Shown here in pieces: positions 15,015 to 23,708 of a stretch of DNA of 64,000 bases. This DNA is from Mucilaginibacter sp. SJ (lineage in GTDB: Bacteria > Bacteroidota > Bacteroidia > Sphingobacteriales > Sphingobacteriaceae), in assembly GCF_028993635.1 (NCBI RefSeq), contig NZ_CP118631.1, positions 6,138,001-6,202,000 on the forward strand. The letters are read 5' to 3'. Numbering within the stretch: the stretch's first letter is position 1; each line of letters opens with the position of its first letter. The translations under genes and the position numbers were made by a program. The notes under the pieces were generated by a model. That model was not told the DNA's origin, did not search any database, and saw only the letters and a list, made by a program, of their open reading frames with translations.

Positions 15015-16630
15015 AAGTTGTAGACATATATATCAGGGTAAGTACAGACGAACAAGCAGACAAGGGTTTTTCGCAAAGGGACCAGGAAGATAGATTAGTT
15101 AGATATTGCGAAAGAAATGGTTTGCACATCAGGAAAACCATGTTTGAAGATCATTCAGCGAAAACTTTCAATAGACCGCAATGGACAAGGTATCTATCAG
15201 AGCTTAAAAAGCAAAAAGGAAAGGGTGTAGACTTTATACTATTTACAAAATGGGATAGATTTAGTCGTAACACAGGTGACGCTTACCAAATGATATCAGT
15301 CCTTAGAAGTTTCGAAATAGAACCTCAGGCGATTGAACAACCTTTGAATTTGGAGATACCGGAAAGTAAGATAATGCTTGCCGTTTATCTTTCAACTCCT
15401 GAGGTTGAAAATGACAGGCGGGCATTAAATGTAACCCAGGGAATGCGCCGTGCGCGAAAAGAGGGGAAATACATGGGAGTTGCACCGCGGGGGTACGATA
15501 ATAAAACCAGAGAGGACGGCAGTAAGCACATTGTAATAAACAAAGAAGAAGCATATTACATCAAATGGATATTTAAATCTATTTCAGAGGGGATTTTTGT
15601 TCCTGATCAAATTAGAAAATTGGCCAACGAGAAAGGCTTTGAGATAAGTAGAATGAGTTTTTATAGAGCGATACGAAATCCCGTTTATTGTGGATTGATT
15701 GTTGTCAAGGCTTATAAGGATGAGGAGTCTCAATTGGTCAAAGGGCTTCATGAGGCAATAATATCTGAGGCGTTATTTTATGATGTTCAGGATATTATTA
15801 ATGGCAGGAAAAAGGTTTTAAGGGTGCAGGCGGTTAAAATTAATGAATGCCTTCCCCTACAGGGACTGCTGGATTGTGCAAGTTGTAAACGTCACTTAAC
15901 AGGAAGTGCATCAAAAGGCAGAAGAGGGGGATATTACTACTATTATCATGCGCAGGCCGTTTACGGCTGTGGATGCAGGTTCCGGGCAGATAATGTTCAT
16001 GAAGAGATTTTAAAGGACCTTAGGCGCTACATTCCCCTGCCTGGAATGAATCAGCTATACAAAACGGTATTACTCGATGTTTACAAAAATTATTCCGGGG
16101 GAGTAAAAGATGAAAGGAGGATTATTGCAGATCAAATTGGTGCCATTAATTTAAAATTGTCAAATGCCAGGGAACTGTTATTTGACGGAAAACTAGATTC
16201 TGATGATTTTGCGATTATGAAAAAAGAGAGTGAGGAGCGTATCAGGAGGTTAGAAGCAACTCTTACAGAGGCGAAGTTACAAAAATCGAACACCCAGAGC
16301 ATTGATAATATGCTTTTGAAAGCCCTGGAGGCACTTTCCAGGATTGAGAATATATATTCAGATGGTGATGTATTAACGAAAAGGAGAGTGTTGGGTTCGA
16401 TATATCGAGAAAAATGGGAAATTGACAAAAATGGTTATCGAACCCCCAAACTCAATGTCGCAGCGTCGCTAATCTATCAGATTAACAAGACGTTAGCGCA
16501 TAAAAAAACGGGAAAGATTGCAAGCCATTGCGATCTTTCCCGTTTAGTACTCAGAGCGGGAATCGAACCCGCACTCCGTTTACGGGAACAGGATTTTAAG
16601 TCCTGCGTGTCTACCAGTTCCACCATCTGA
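15011..16630 (+). CDS. Large serine recombinase (ICE integrase), frame running into tRNA-Leu
   Basis: A 539-residue serine recombinase. The catalytic domain is at about 1-145 with nucleophile S11 in YIRVSTDEQ and WDRFSR at 81-86; a recombinase domain (about 160-260) follows, then a zinc ribbon (LDCASCK near 291, CGCRF near 322) and a coiled coil at about 370-425. It integrates and excises the element at an attachment site. Codons from about 499 are encoded by the tRNA-operon terminator and those from about 513 by the antisense strand of tRNA-Leu, so the native C-terminus was probably set by the circular form of the element. Long spacing motifs otherwise look intact. Confidence 0.92.
   Translation: MKVVDIYIRVSTDEQADKGFSQRDQEDRLVRYCERNGLHIRKTMFEDHSAKTFNRPQWTRYLSELKKQKGKGVDFILFTKWDRFSRNTGDAYQMISVLRSFEIEPQAIEQPLNLEIPESKIMLAVYLSTPEVENDRRALNVTQGMRRARKEGKYMGVAPRGYDNKTREDGSKHIVINKEEAYYIKWIFKSISEGIFVPDQIRKLANEKGFEISRMSFYRAIRNPVYCGLIVVKAYKDEESQLVKGLHEAIISEALFYDVQDIINGRKKVLRVQAVKINECLPLQGLLDCASCKRHLTGSASKGRRGGYYYYYHAQAVYGCGCRFRADNVHEEILKDLRRYIPLPGMNQLYKTVLLDVYKNYSGGVKDERRIIADQIGAINLKLSNARELLFDGKLDSDDFAIMKKESEERIRRLEATLTEAKLQKSNTQSIDNMLLKALEALSRIENIYSDGDVLTKRRVLGSIYREKWEIDKNGYRTPKLNVAASLIYQINKTLAHKKTGKIASHCDLSRLVLRAGIEPALRLREQDFKSCVSTSSTI
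16502..16545 (-). terminator. Rho-independent terminator of the tRNA-Gly/tRNA-Leu operon
   Basis: On the minus strand, 13-base arms AAACGGGAAAGAT and ATCTTTCCCGTTT (16,533-16,545 and 16,506-16,518) flank a loop and are followed by a run of T residues at 16,508-16,502. It lies three bases after the tRNA-Leu 3' end. The same bases are read through by the recombinase frame on the plus strand. Confidence 0.88.
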
Positions 16631-16632
16631 GC
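16548..16632 (-). tRNA. tRNA-Leu (anticodon UAA)
   Basis: An 85-base class II tRNA. The 5' acceptor strand GCTCAGA pairs with TCTGAGT at the 3' end (last pair G-U), the anticodon loop reads CTTAAAA with anticodon TAA, there is a variable arm, and the T loop contains GTTCGATTC. The discriminator base is A and no CCA is encoded (CTA follows). The gene is the probable integration target region of the ICE, which abuts its 3' side. Confidence 0.92.
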
Positions 16633-16685
16633 AGGTGTCTAACCTTTTAAAAATAAAACCCTTCTTTTTATCAGGAAGGGCTTTG

Positions 16686-16758
<73 letters not shown>

Positions 16759-16823
16759 ATTGGTATTCTCCTCGCTTTGATCTGGCTTTCGTTAACCGGC
16801 TGCCTATCTCGTTTGCGGGAGTG

Positions 16824-16853
16824 CAAATATAGGCAGAAATGCATACTCTGCAA
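16824..16853 (-). promoter_or_regulatory. Bacteroidetes sigma-A promoter of the tRNA operon
   Basis: Minus-strand TATATTTG (16,831-16,824) is a full match to the TAnnTTTG -7 element; TTG at 16,853-16,851 lies 19 bases upstream as the -33 element. Transcription would begin near 16,817, upstream of tRNA-Gly. Confidence 0.75.
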
Positions 16854-16881
16854 GGAAAAATTTATTTTTTTTGAAAATAGT

Positions 16882-17364
16882 TTATAACTCGCTGTTTTTC
16901 AAAATATCAGCTATCAGCTCAGCTTCGAATCCGCGGCCCATGGCATACTGCTGCAGTTTGTAACGACGCTTTAGCTCATTCTTTTCGGTTAAGGTAGTCG
17001 CTTTTTTCTGCAAGAGGTGAGTAAGAGCAGCTATATAATCATCCAGATCGATACTAAGAAAGGCCTTTTTGATCAATACATCGGGCACACGTTTAAGCTT
17101 AAGCGCCTGTTTTATTTTGATGCGGCCCCAGGCTTTCTGGTTAAATTTACTTTTAGCGTAGATCTGTGCAAAACGCTCCTCGTTAAGAAAATTGCCCTCT
17201 ATCAATTGGCTTATAACGCGTTCAACAGCGTCAGGCCATAATCCCCACTCGTAAAGTTTGTCGCGTGCTTCCTGCTGGGCGCGCTCCTGGTAGGCGCAAA
17301 AGTGCTCGGCTTTTGCAAGGGCAACTTTCTCGTCAGTAATTTTAATTGATTTGGGCTGATCCAT
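16882..17364 (-). CDS. recX: Regulatory protein RecX
   Basis: A 160-residue RecX protein that binds RecA filaments and limits recombinase activity in the cytoplasm. Family features are the helical repeats: AYQERAQQEARDKLYEWGLWPDAVERVISQLIEGNFLNEERFA, FNQKAWGRIKIKQALKLKRV, and a C-terminal repeat with LLQKKATTL and RRYKLQQYAMGRGFE. Length is normal. It is transcribed away from murF-alr, from which it is separated by 60 bases, and is not near recA here. Confidence 0.9.
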   Translation of the reverse strand: MDQPKSIKITDEKVALAKAEHFCAYQERAQQEARDKLYEWGLWPDAVERVISQLIEGNFLNEERFAQIYAKSKFNQKAWGRIKIKQALKLKRVPDVLIKKAFLSIDLDDYIAALTHLLQKKATTLTEKNELKRRYKLQQYAMGRGFEAELIADILKNSEL

Positions 17365-17424
17365 TTAAAAACCAAAATTCGTTAAAAATTATTCTATTTG
17401 TTTTAATATCTCCAAATTAGCAGC

Positions 17425-19887
17425 ATGCCAACTAACACGTACGCCATAAGCGCTATAAAAAAGATCATCAAGGCAGATGGAAACATCGTTGAAGAATATG
17501 CGATCAGTGCGCTTTTTACCGATAGCCGCCGGATTAACAACCCTGCCGAAGGCTTGTTTTTTGCCCTGAGTGGCAGACGCAATGGCCATGAGTTTGTTGC
17601 CGAAGCTTATGCGGGCGGCGTGCGCAATTTTGTGGTAGAACATGGCCCGGAGTTTAATCTGCCCGGCGCAAACTTTTTGATCGTGCCAGATCCGCTGGCT
17701 GCCCTGCAAATACTGGCAGCCTATCACCGCAGCCGTTTTAAGCTGGAGGTAATTGGTATTACGGGCAGTAACGGCAAAACTATTGTTAAAGAATGGCTTT
17801 ACCAGCTGCTTTCGGCCGATAAAAATATTGTACGAAACCCTAAAAGTTATAATTCGCAAATTGGCGTGCCGTTATCTGTATGGCAAATCAACAACCGGAG
17901 CGAACTGGGTATTTTTGAAGCGGGCATCTCCACCATAAACGAAATGAATAAGCTGGAAGCTATCATTAAGCCCGAAATAGGGGTACTCACCCACATTGGC
18001 CCTGCGCATGACGAGGGTTTTGAATCGCCCAAACAAAAACTCCTGGAAAAACTTGGACTATTCAAAAACAGCAGATTGCTGATCCACAATTACGATCAGC
18101 TGATCGGTTATGAAAAAGACATCGCGGCTAAAGAAACCTTTACCTGGAGCCGTAAATTTCGTGAGGCTGATCTGTATGTTTTCAGCGAGACGGTGATCTC
18201 CAAAAATTATTATTTCCGTGCACGGTACCAGGGCAAAGAAATAGAATGCCTCGTGCCTTTTACCGACCAGGCCTCGGTAGAAAATGCCATTACCTGCTGG
18301 GCTACCATGCTGGCTTTAGGTTATAGTGCGGTGGAGGCGGATAAGCGCATCGAGCGCCTCGCCCCGGTAAGTATGCGGTTAGAGTTAAAAAACGGTGTGA
18401 ACAACTGTTCGGTTATTGATGATTCATACAATTCGGATCTGCAATCGCTGGAGATAGCGCTTAACTTTTTATCGCAGCAAAATCAGCATCAAAAAAAGAC
18501 GCTGATCCTGTCAGATATTTATCAATCGGGCCTGCAGCAGGATGTGCTGTACAAACAGGTGGCCGAATTGATCCGGGCCAAAAAGATTGATAAATTTGTT
18601 GGCGTAGGGGAGGCCCTGCTCAGCCACCAGCAATATTTTGACATAGCCCAACAGCATTTTTATGCTGATACAGCCACACTGCTGCAACAGTTAAAAGCAC
18701 TTAGTTTTAAAGATGAAACCATCCTGATCAAGGGTTCGCGCAGTTTTGAGTTTGAGCAGGTGAGCCGCGCGTTAGCCCAAAAAGCGCATGAAACCGTAAT
18801 GGAGATTAACCTGAACTCCTTACTAAATAACCTCAACTTTTATAAATCAAAGCTTAAGCCGGGCGTAAAAGTGATGGCTATGGTAAAGGCTTTTAGCTAT
18901 GGCAGCGGCACTTTTGAGGTTGCCAATATGCTGCAATATAATAAGGTTGATTATTTGGCGGTTGCCTATATTGATGAGGGGGTAGCTTTACGGCAGGCCG
19001 GCATTAACCTGCCCATCAAAGTGCTTAACCCCGAAGCTTCGGCATTTGATAAGCTCACCGAATATAAGCTTGAGCCGGTAATTTACAGTTTTGGTTTGTT
19101 AGATGATTTTGTGGGCTATGCTTCGGCGCAGGGCATTGCCGGTTACCCGGTGCATCTTAAAATTGATACCGGTATGCACCGACTTGGTTTTGAAAATTAC
19201 GAGATCGAAACCCTGTGCGATATGCTGGAGGTTAACCGTTATGTACGGGTGCAATCGGTATTTTCACACCTGGCTGCAAGCGAAGCCCCGGAACACGATG
19301 AGTTTACTAAAAAGCAGATCAGGCGCTTTGAAAAGGCTTTTAAAGAAATAGAGCGCACGCTGGGTTATAAAGTGATCAGGCACATCTGCAATACTGCCGG
19401 CATTATCCGCTGGCCTTCGGCACACTATGATATGGTTCGATTGGGGATAGGTTTGTATGGGATCGATTCGTCGGTGCCGGAGTCTGATGCGGGTTTGCAG
19501 CCCATAGCCAGTTTAAAAACAAGCGTTGCCCAGGTTAAAAAGATTGGAAAAGGAGACACAATCAGCTACGGACGAAGCGGGAGCCTTGTTAAAGACGGGA
19601 AAATAGCTACGGTTCGTATCGGCTATGCCGATGGTTACCTGCGTGCCTTTGGCAAAGGCGTGGGTAAAATGCTGGTGAAAGGCACACTTGTGCCTACAGT
19701 GGGCAACATCACTATGGATATGTGCATGCTGGATGTAAGCGGCCTTGACGTGCATGAAGGCGATGAGGTGATCATATTTGATGAGCACCAGCGTATTGAA
19801 GAACTGGCAAAGCAGATAGGTACAATCCCTTATGAAATATTAACCAATATTTCGCAAAGGGTAAAAAGAGTGTACTTTTACGAGTAG
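17425..19887 (+). CDS. murF-alr: Bifunctional UDP-MurNAc-tripeptide:D-Ala-D-Ala ligase / alanine racemase
   Basis: An 820-residue fusion typical of Bacteroidetes. The MurF half (about 1-450) has the ATP-binding loop GITGSNGKT at 111-119 and adds D-Ala-D-Ala to the cell-wall precursor. The alanine racemase half (about 455-820) carries the PLP lysine K488 in MVKAFSYG and a catalytic tyrosine Y715 in TISYGRSG, making D-alanine from L-alanine. Thus one polypeptide makes and consumes D-Ala in the cytoplasm. The gene is followed after 16 bases by the DUF502 gene. Confidence 0.95.
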   Translation: MPTNTYAISAIKKIIKADGNIVEEYAISALFTDSRRINNPAEGLFFALSGRRNGHEFVAEAYAGGVRNFVVEHGPEFNLPGANFLIVPDPLAALQILAAYHRSRFKLEVIGITGSNGKTIVKEWLYQLLSADKNIVRNPKSYNSQIGVPLSVWQINNRSELGIFEAGISTINEMNKLEAIIKPEIGVLTHIGPAHDEGFESPKQKLLEKLGLFKNSRLLIHNYDQLIGYEKDIAAKETFTWSRKFREADLYVFSETVISKNYYFRARYQGKEIECLVPFTDQASVENAITCWATMLALGYSAVEADKRIERLAPVSMRLELKNGVNNCSVIDDSYNSDLQSLEIALNFLSQQNQHQKKTLILSDIYQSGLQQDVLYKQVAELIRAKKIDKFVGVGEALLSHQQYFDIAQQHFYADTATLLQQLKALSFKDETILIKGSRSFEFEQVSRALAQKAHETVMEINLNSLLNNLNFYKSKLKPGVKVMAMVKAFSYGSGTFEVANMLQYNKVDYLAVAYIDEGVALRQAGINLPIKVLNPEASAFDKLTEYKLEPVIYSFGLLDDFVGYASAQGIAGYPVHLKIDTGMHRLGFENYEIETLCDMLEVNRYVRVQSVFSHLAASEAPEHDEFTKKQIRRFEKAFKEIERTLGYKVIRHICNTAGIIRWPSAHYDMVRLGIGLYGIDSSVPESDAGLQPIASLKTSVAQVKKIGKGDTISYGRSGSLVKDGKIATVRIGYADGYLRAFGKGVGKMLVKGTLVPTVGNITMDMCMLDVSGLDVHEGDEVIIFDEHQRIEELAKQIGTIPYEILTNISQRVKRVYFYE

Positions 19888-19903
19888 AAATCAGGGGCTT
19901 AAA

Positions 19904-20494
19904 ATGAACAGGTTAGCGCGGGCATTATTCAGGTATTTTGTAAAAGGGATGTTGGTAGTTGTACCGGTAGGTGCCGCTATTTTCCTGATGTACTGGGCGG
20001 TGGCCAGCATTGACAAGGCGCTTAACCTGAGTGATCTTTGGGTTGATAGAACCGGCAAGCATATGTATATTCCGGGCTTGGGGATCCTGAACGTGGTAGT
20101 GGTTATCATGATCATGGGGGTACTGGTTACCAATGTGATTACCGAACCCATTAAAGCCTGGTTTAAGCGCTGGTTTGCCCGTTTGCCCATCTTCGCGTTC
20201 CTGTATTCATCAATAAAAGATTTAACAGAAGCCTTTGTAGGCGAGGAGAAAAAATTCAACGAACCTGTATTGGTTGAAGTTAATGAGTTCGGTTTAAAAA
20301 AGATAGGTTTCCTGGTTCAGAAAGACCTGGCAAAGATTGGTTTACCAGGTGAAGTCGCTGTATACTTCCCGTATTCCTACTCGTTCGCGGGGCAGGTGAT
20401 CATCATTGCTGCTGATAAGGTGAAACCGATGGATAAGAGTGCTGCCGACGTGATGAAATTTGTGATATCAGGCGGGGTGAGCGGGTTGGATTAA
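19904..20494 (+). CDS. DUF502 family membrane protein
   Basis: A 196-residue protein with two membrane helices (about residues 11-33 and 53-76) followed by the DUF502 segment (TEPIKAWFKRWFARLPIFAFLYSSIKDLTEAF, split across about 83-110) and a soluble domain with an AVYFPYSYSFAG segment. DUF502 proteins are common inner-membrane proteins of unknown function. It lies 16 bases after murF-alr and is likely cotranscribed, though a cell-wall connection is only suggested by position. Confidence 0.88.
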   Translation: MNRLARALFRYFVKGMLVVVPVGAAIFLMYWAVASIDKALNLSDLWVDRTGKHMYIPGLGILNVVVVIMIMGVLVTNVITEPIKAWFKRWFARLPIFAFLYSSIKDLTEAFVGEEKKFNEPVLVEVNEFGLKKIGFLVQKDLAKIGLPGEVAVYFPYSYSFAGQVIIIAADKVKPMDKSAADVMKFVISGGVSGLD

Positions 20495-20555
20495 CCCCTC
20501 TAAATCTCCCCCGGTAGGGAAGACTTTCTTAAAGCTCTCCTTTTCCGGGGAGGGT
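20493..20555. repeat. GC-rich nested inverted repeat between convergent genes
   Basis: AACCCCTC and CTCCCCCGG on the left are matched by CCGGGGAG and GAGGGTT on the right, giving a nested inverted repeat between DUF502 and the first MFS gene. It resembles the CCCCCTAA-type repeat at 31,944-32,037 and may serve as a bidirectional terminator. Confidence 0.5.
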
Positions 20556-20564
20556 TGTGTGCCT

Positions 20565-21821
20565 CTATGGCAACACTTCCACCTCTTTCGAATCAACAAC
20601 CCCGGCTTTCTTAAAACTCCTGATCGCCAAAAAAACAGCTATTAGCATTAAAACCGCGCCCAAAATATACGGAGCGCCCGGGAAATAGGTTGAAGTATTG
20701 CGATGGGTGAACAAATGAAATACCGAACTCATTAACAGCGGGCCGATGATCACTGCCAAACTACTGATACTGGTCAATGAGCCCTGCAATTCGCCCTGCT
20801 CTTTAGCTGATACCGTACTGGTGATCATACCCTGAAGTGAAGGGCCCGAAATACCGCCAAGGCAATAAGGTACCATAAAAACATACATCATCCAACCCTG
20901 GTTGGCAAAAGCAATAAGGGTTAAGCCGATGGTGTAAAATAGTAAGCCGGCTACGATGTTTTTTTCCTGCCCGAATTTAGGGATGGTGAACCTGATCAGT
21001 CCCCCTTGTATAGCTACCAGTACTATTCCGATAAAAAATCCTAAAAAACCGATGCTTTTTAATGACCAGTCGAACTTTTCGGTGACGTAAAAGGACAACA
21101 CATATTCAACAGCTTTTTGAGCAATGTATACCAAAGAAAATGCGCCTATCAATCCGATTAGAGATTTATAGCGCGAAAGGTTGCGTAATGAGCTAACGGG
21201 ATTAGCCTTCTTCCATTCAAAACGCCTGCGGTTTTTGATATTTAATGATTCGGGTAATACAAAATAGCCATACGCTGCATTCAGGAGTGCCAGACCGGCC
21301 GCCAGCATAAAAGGGAACCGCACATTTAATGCACCTAAAAAGCTCCCGGTGCCTATACCAATAATAAATCCGAGCCCGGATGCTGCCCCAACTAAACCGA
21401 AGTTTGCCGCCCGGTTTTTACCTGTACTAATATCGGCAATGTAAGCGGTTGCCGTGGTATTACTGGCGCCGGCAAAGCCTGCTATGGCGCGGCCAATAAA
21501 TAACCAGGCCACAGTAGGAGCAAAGGCCATAAAAATATAATCTATCCCAAACCCAATAAGCGAACCTAACAATACCGGCCTGCGTCCGTACCTGTCGCTC
21601 AGGTTACCCAACAGCGATGAAAACAGGAACTGCATGGAGGCGTAGGTGAACGTTAAATAGCCGTTGTATTGCGCGGCGGTGCTCACATCTATATTGCCCA
21701 GTTTTTCAAGCAGCGACGGCATTACAGGGATAATAATGCCCAAACCAAGCACATCAATAAAAAGCGTTACGAAGATAAACCCTAAGGCGGCGGTATGTTT
21801 TTTTTTAGGTTTGGCGCTCAT
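20565..21821 (-). CDS. TetA-like MFS transporter (copy 1)
   Basis: A 418-residue major facilitator with 12 predicted membrane helices. The motif A loop between helices 2 and 3 reads GNLSDRYGRRPVLLG at about 72-86, and the protein begins with LGFIFVTLFIDVLGLGIIIPV, as in the TCR/Tet subfamily of drug:proton antiporters. It is a paralogue of the next transporter (22,350-23,615) with the same motifs throughout. The substrate is not known; tetracycline resistance should not be assumed from similarity. Confidence 0.9.
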   Translation of the reverse strand: MSAKPKKKHTAALGFIFVTLFIDVLGLGIIIPVMPSLLEKLGNIDVSTAAQYNGYLTFTYASMQFLFSSLLGNLSDRYGRRPVLLGSLIGFGIDYIFMAFAPTVAWLFIGRAIAGFAGASNTTATAYIADISTGKNRAANFGLVGAASGLGFIIGIGTGSFLGALNVRFPFMLAAGLALLNAAYGYFVLPESLNIKNRRRFEWKKANPVSSLRNLSRYKSLIGLIGAFSLVYIAQKAVEYVLSFYVTEKFDWSLKSIGFLGFFIGIVLVAIQGGLIRFTIPKFGQEKNIVAGLLFYTIGLTLIAFANQGWMMYVFMVPYCLGGISGPSLQGMITSTVSAKEQGELQGSLTSISSLAVIIGPLLMSSVFHLFTHRNTSTYFPGAPYILGAVLMLIAVFLAIRSFKKAGVVDSKEVEVLP

Positions 21822-22349
21822 TAATAGTGATAAAGGTTTAAGCGGGTTAAAAGTTTTATTGCAGGTTGTTTTACGGATTGATATTTAATTTATACTTACG
21901 CTTTTGCTATTCTTCGCTACTGTTACCAACAACTTTATGCCCGGCTTAAATAATGCATTCATGATATTATCAAAACACGGGGATCGAAAATGATTGTTTG
22001 CGACAATACCAACAACGGCAGGTTGAGGGTGTTTATCTATCAATTTTATAATATGGGCGTTACCTGCGGCCCGGGCTTTCCGTTACAAGTCCTCGCTTTC
22101 CTGCGCAAGCCCAATCCACGCTCCGGGCTTTTCACTGCAATCCCTAACGCGGCTCCCGCTCATCGTCCCCTAAAATATATTTTAAACAGCATCACGGTTT
22201 TTTCTGGATTTCCCCTGATGGCTACGTGCAATGTCGTGGTTTTTGTTTAATCTCCCAATAATTTTCATCTTCCGAACACATATGACAACAATAGCAATAG
22301 CAAAGCTTTAGGCTTTGTGCCTGCTGCTTTCAGCTTTTATATAAAATCA
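21822..22349. other. Intergenic region with candidate interspersed repeats
   Basis: These 528 bases between the two transporters hold no convincing gene. An 86-codon ORF on the plus strand (21,990-22,250) is rich in Pro and Gly and lies in a GC-rich block around 22,067-22,170 that I recall as a repeat type in related genomes (unchecked). At 22,304-22,343 is one of three copies of an AGCTTTAGGCTTTGTGC-containing word repeat. Confidence 0.5.
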
Positions 22350-23615
22350 TCAATGCAATGTTGCCATGGCATCCACATCCTTTGCTGAGGTTTTCTTCAC
22401 GTTTTTGAAATTACGGATAGCAAGCAACGCGCTTATCAACATCAGTATTGCACCTAAAATAAAGGGGGCTCCCGGAAAAAAGAAGGGCCTTTTATCATTG
22501 GTGAAATAATAAAATAAAGTGGTCATTACCCAGGGGCCAAAAATGGCGCTCAGGCTCATGAGGCTGGTTAGGCCGCCCTGCAGTTCGCCTTGTTCATTGG
22601 CGGGTACCTGGTTGGTCATGATGCCCTGCAACGCAGGGCCTGCAATACCACCAAGGGCATAAGGCACCATAAATGCAAACATCATCCAACCTTGAGTTGC
22701 CATGGCAAACAGGATAAGGCCGATGCTATATAGCAGCAAGCCAACCCAAATGCAACGTTCCATGCCCAGTTTAGGTAAGATCAGGCGCATCAGGCCGCCT
22801 TGTACCAGCGCTATCATCAGGCCTATAAAGGCAAGAGAATAGCCAACGGTATCCTCACCCCATTTAAATTTTTCGAAAGTGAAATATGTCCAAACGTTTT
22901 GTACGGCCTGCCCGGCAAAATATACCAGGAACAGTGATAATGCCAAACCCATAACTGAAGGGTATTTTTTAAGCTGCAGCAATGAACCCAGTGGGTTCGC
23001 CCGTTTAATATCGAAGGAACGGCGATGGGCGTCATCCAGTGATTCGGGCAGGATGAAGAAACCATAAATGGCATTCAAAAAGGCCAAACCAGCGGCAGCG
23101 AAAAATGGATATTGAACATCCATTTTACCTAACACACCGCCAATAGCAGGGCCAATGATAAAACCAAGGCCAAAGGCAACACCTATCATCCCAAAGTTTT
23201 GGGCGCGTTTTTCGGGAGTACTTACATCGGCTATATAGGCCGATGCAGTGGTAAAGCTTGCTCCGGTGATGCCTGCGATGGCCCGGCCTAAAAATAGCCA
23301 CCATATGGATGGTGCAAAGGCAAGGAACAAATAATCAATGCCAAAACCCAATAAGGAACAAAGCAAAACCGGGCGGCGGCCATACTTATCGCTCAGGTTG
23401 CCTATCATCGGCGAAAACAGGAACTGCATTACCGAATACGCCAGCGTTAAAAAGCCTGCATACAACGAAGCTTCGCTCAACCCGGCGTGGATCAATTTTT
23501 CAATCAGTTTGGGCAGTACGGGTATGATGATCCCTAAGCCTACCACATCAATCAGTAAAGTGACAAATATAAAGCCTAAAGCTCCCTGGGGTTTATTCTT
23601 GGCGGACTTATCCAT
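22350..23615 (-). CDS. TetA-like MFS transporter (copy 2)
   Basis: A 421-residue 12-helix transporter of the TCR/Tet subfamily with motif A GNLSDKYGRRPVLLC at about 72-86 and the same opening pattern (GALGFIFVTLLIDVVGLGII) as its neighbour, pointing to a local duplication followed by divergence. It is transcribed away from the TlpA-like gene; a 16-base palindrome lies in the shared upstream region. A role in efflux of an unknown compound is inferred from the family. Confidence 0.9.
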   Translation of the reverse strand: MDKSAKNKPQGALGFIFVTLLIDVVGLGIIIPVLPKLIEKLIHAGLSEASLYAGFLTLAYSVMQFLFSPMIGNLSDKYGRRPVLLCSLLGFGIDYLFLAFAPSIWWLFLGRAIAGITGASFTTASAYIADVSTPEKRAQNFGMIGVAFGLGFIIGPAIGGVLGKMDVQYPFFAAAGLAFLNAIYGFFILPESLDDAHRRSFDIKRANPLGSLLQLKKYPSVMGLALSLFLVYFAGQAVQNVWTYFTFEKFKWGEDTVGYSLAFIGLMIALVQGGLMRLILPKLGMERCIWVGLLLYSIGLILFAMATQGWMMFAFMVPYALGGIAGPALQGIMTNQVPANEQGELQGGLTSLMSLSAIFGPWVMTTLFYYFTNDKRPFFFPGAPFILGAILMLISALLAIRNFKNVKKTSAKDVDAMATLH

Positions 23616-23628
23616 GGCGCAAAATAAA

Positions 23629-23644
23629 TTATTAACGTTAATAA
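23629..23644. promoter_or_regulatory. Palindrome in the divergent promoter region
   Basis: TTATTAACGTTAATAA is a perfect 16-base palindrome 13 bases upstream of the MFS start and 64 bases upstream of the TlpA-like gene. Its core TTAACGTTAA occurs again upstream of the TonB-receptor gene (60,532-60,541), so it may be a binding site for one regulator. Confidence 0.35.
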
Positions 23645-23708
23645 TTGTTAAAATAATTGTATTTATAATAATTTGTATTTAACTTGAACTATATAATTAG
23701 TTAAACCT

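Larger units (their letters stand above)
1..16505. mobile_element. Right part of a Bacteroidetes integrative conjugative element
   Basis: A continuous block of plus-strand conjugation genes (traJ, traK, traL, traM, traN, a VirD4-type coupling ATPase) is followed by accessory genes and ends in a large serine recombinase whose frame runs into a chromosomal tRNA-Leu. This is the usual architecture of one end of an ICE. The left end, the relaxase (MobA/MobB) and the VirB4-type ATPase (TraG) are not in the window. The right boundary is placed at about 16,440-16,545 because the tRNA promoter, both tRNAs and their terminator form a complete host unit; the exact crossover point cannot be read from one junction. 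Confidence 0.85.

Noticed and set aside
17389..17859. 156-codon ORF antisense to murF-alr
   Set aside because: It overlaps the conserved MurF N-terminus; no family features.
21990..22250. ORF of 86 codons in the transporter gap
   Set aside because: It covers a GC-rich repeat-like block, is rich in Pro/Gly, and has no matching promoter or neighbours.
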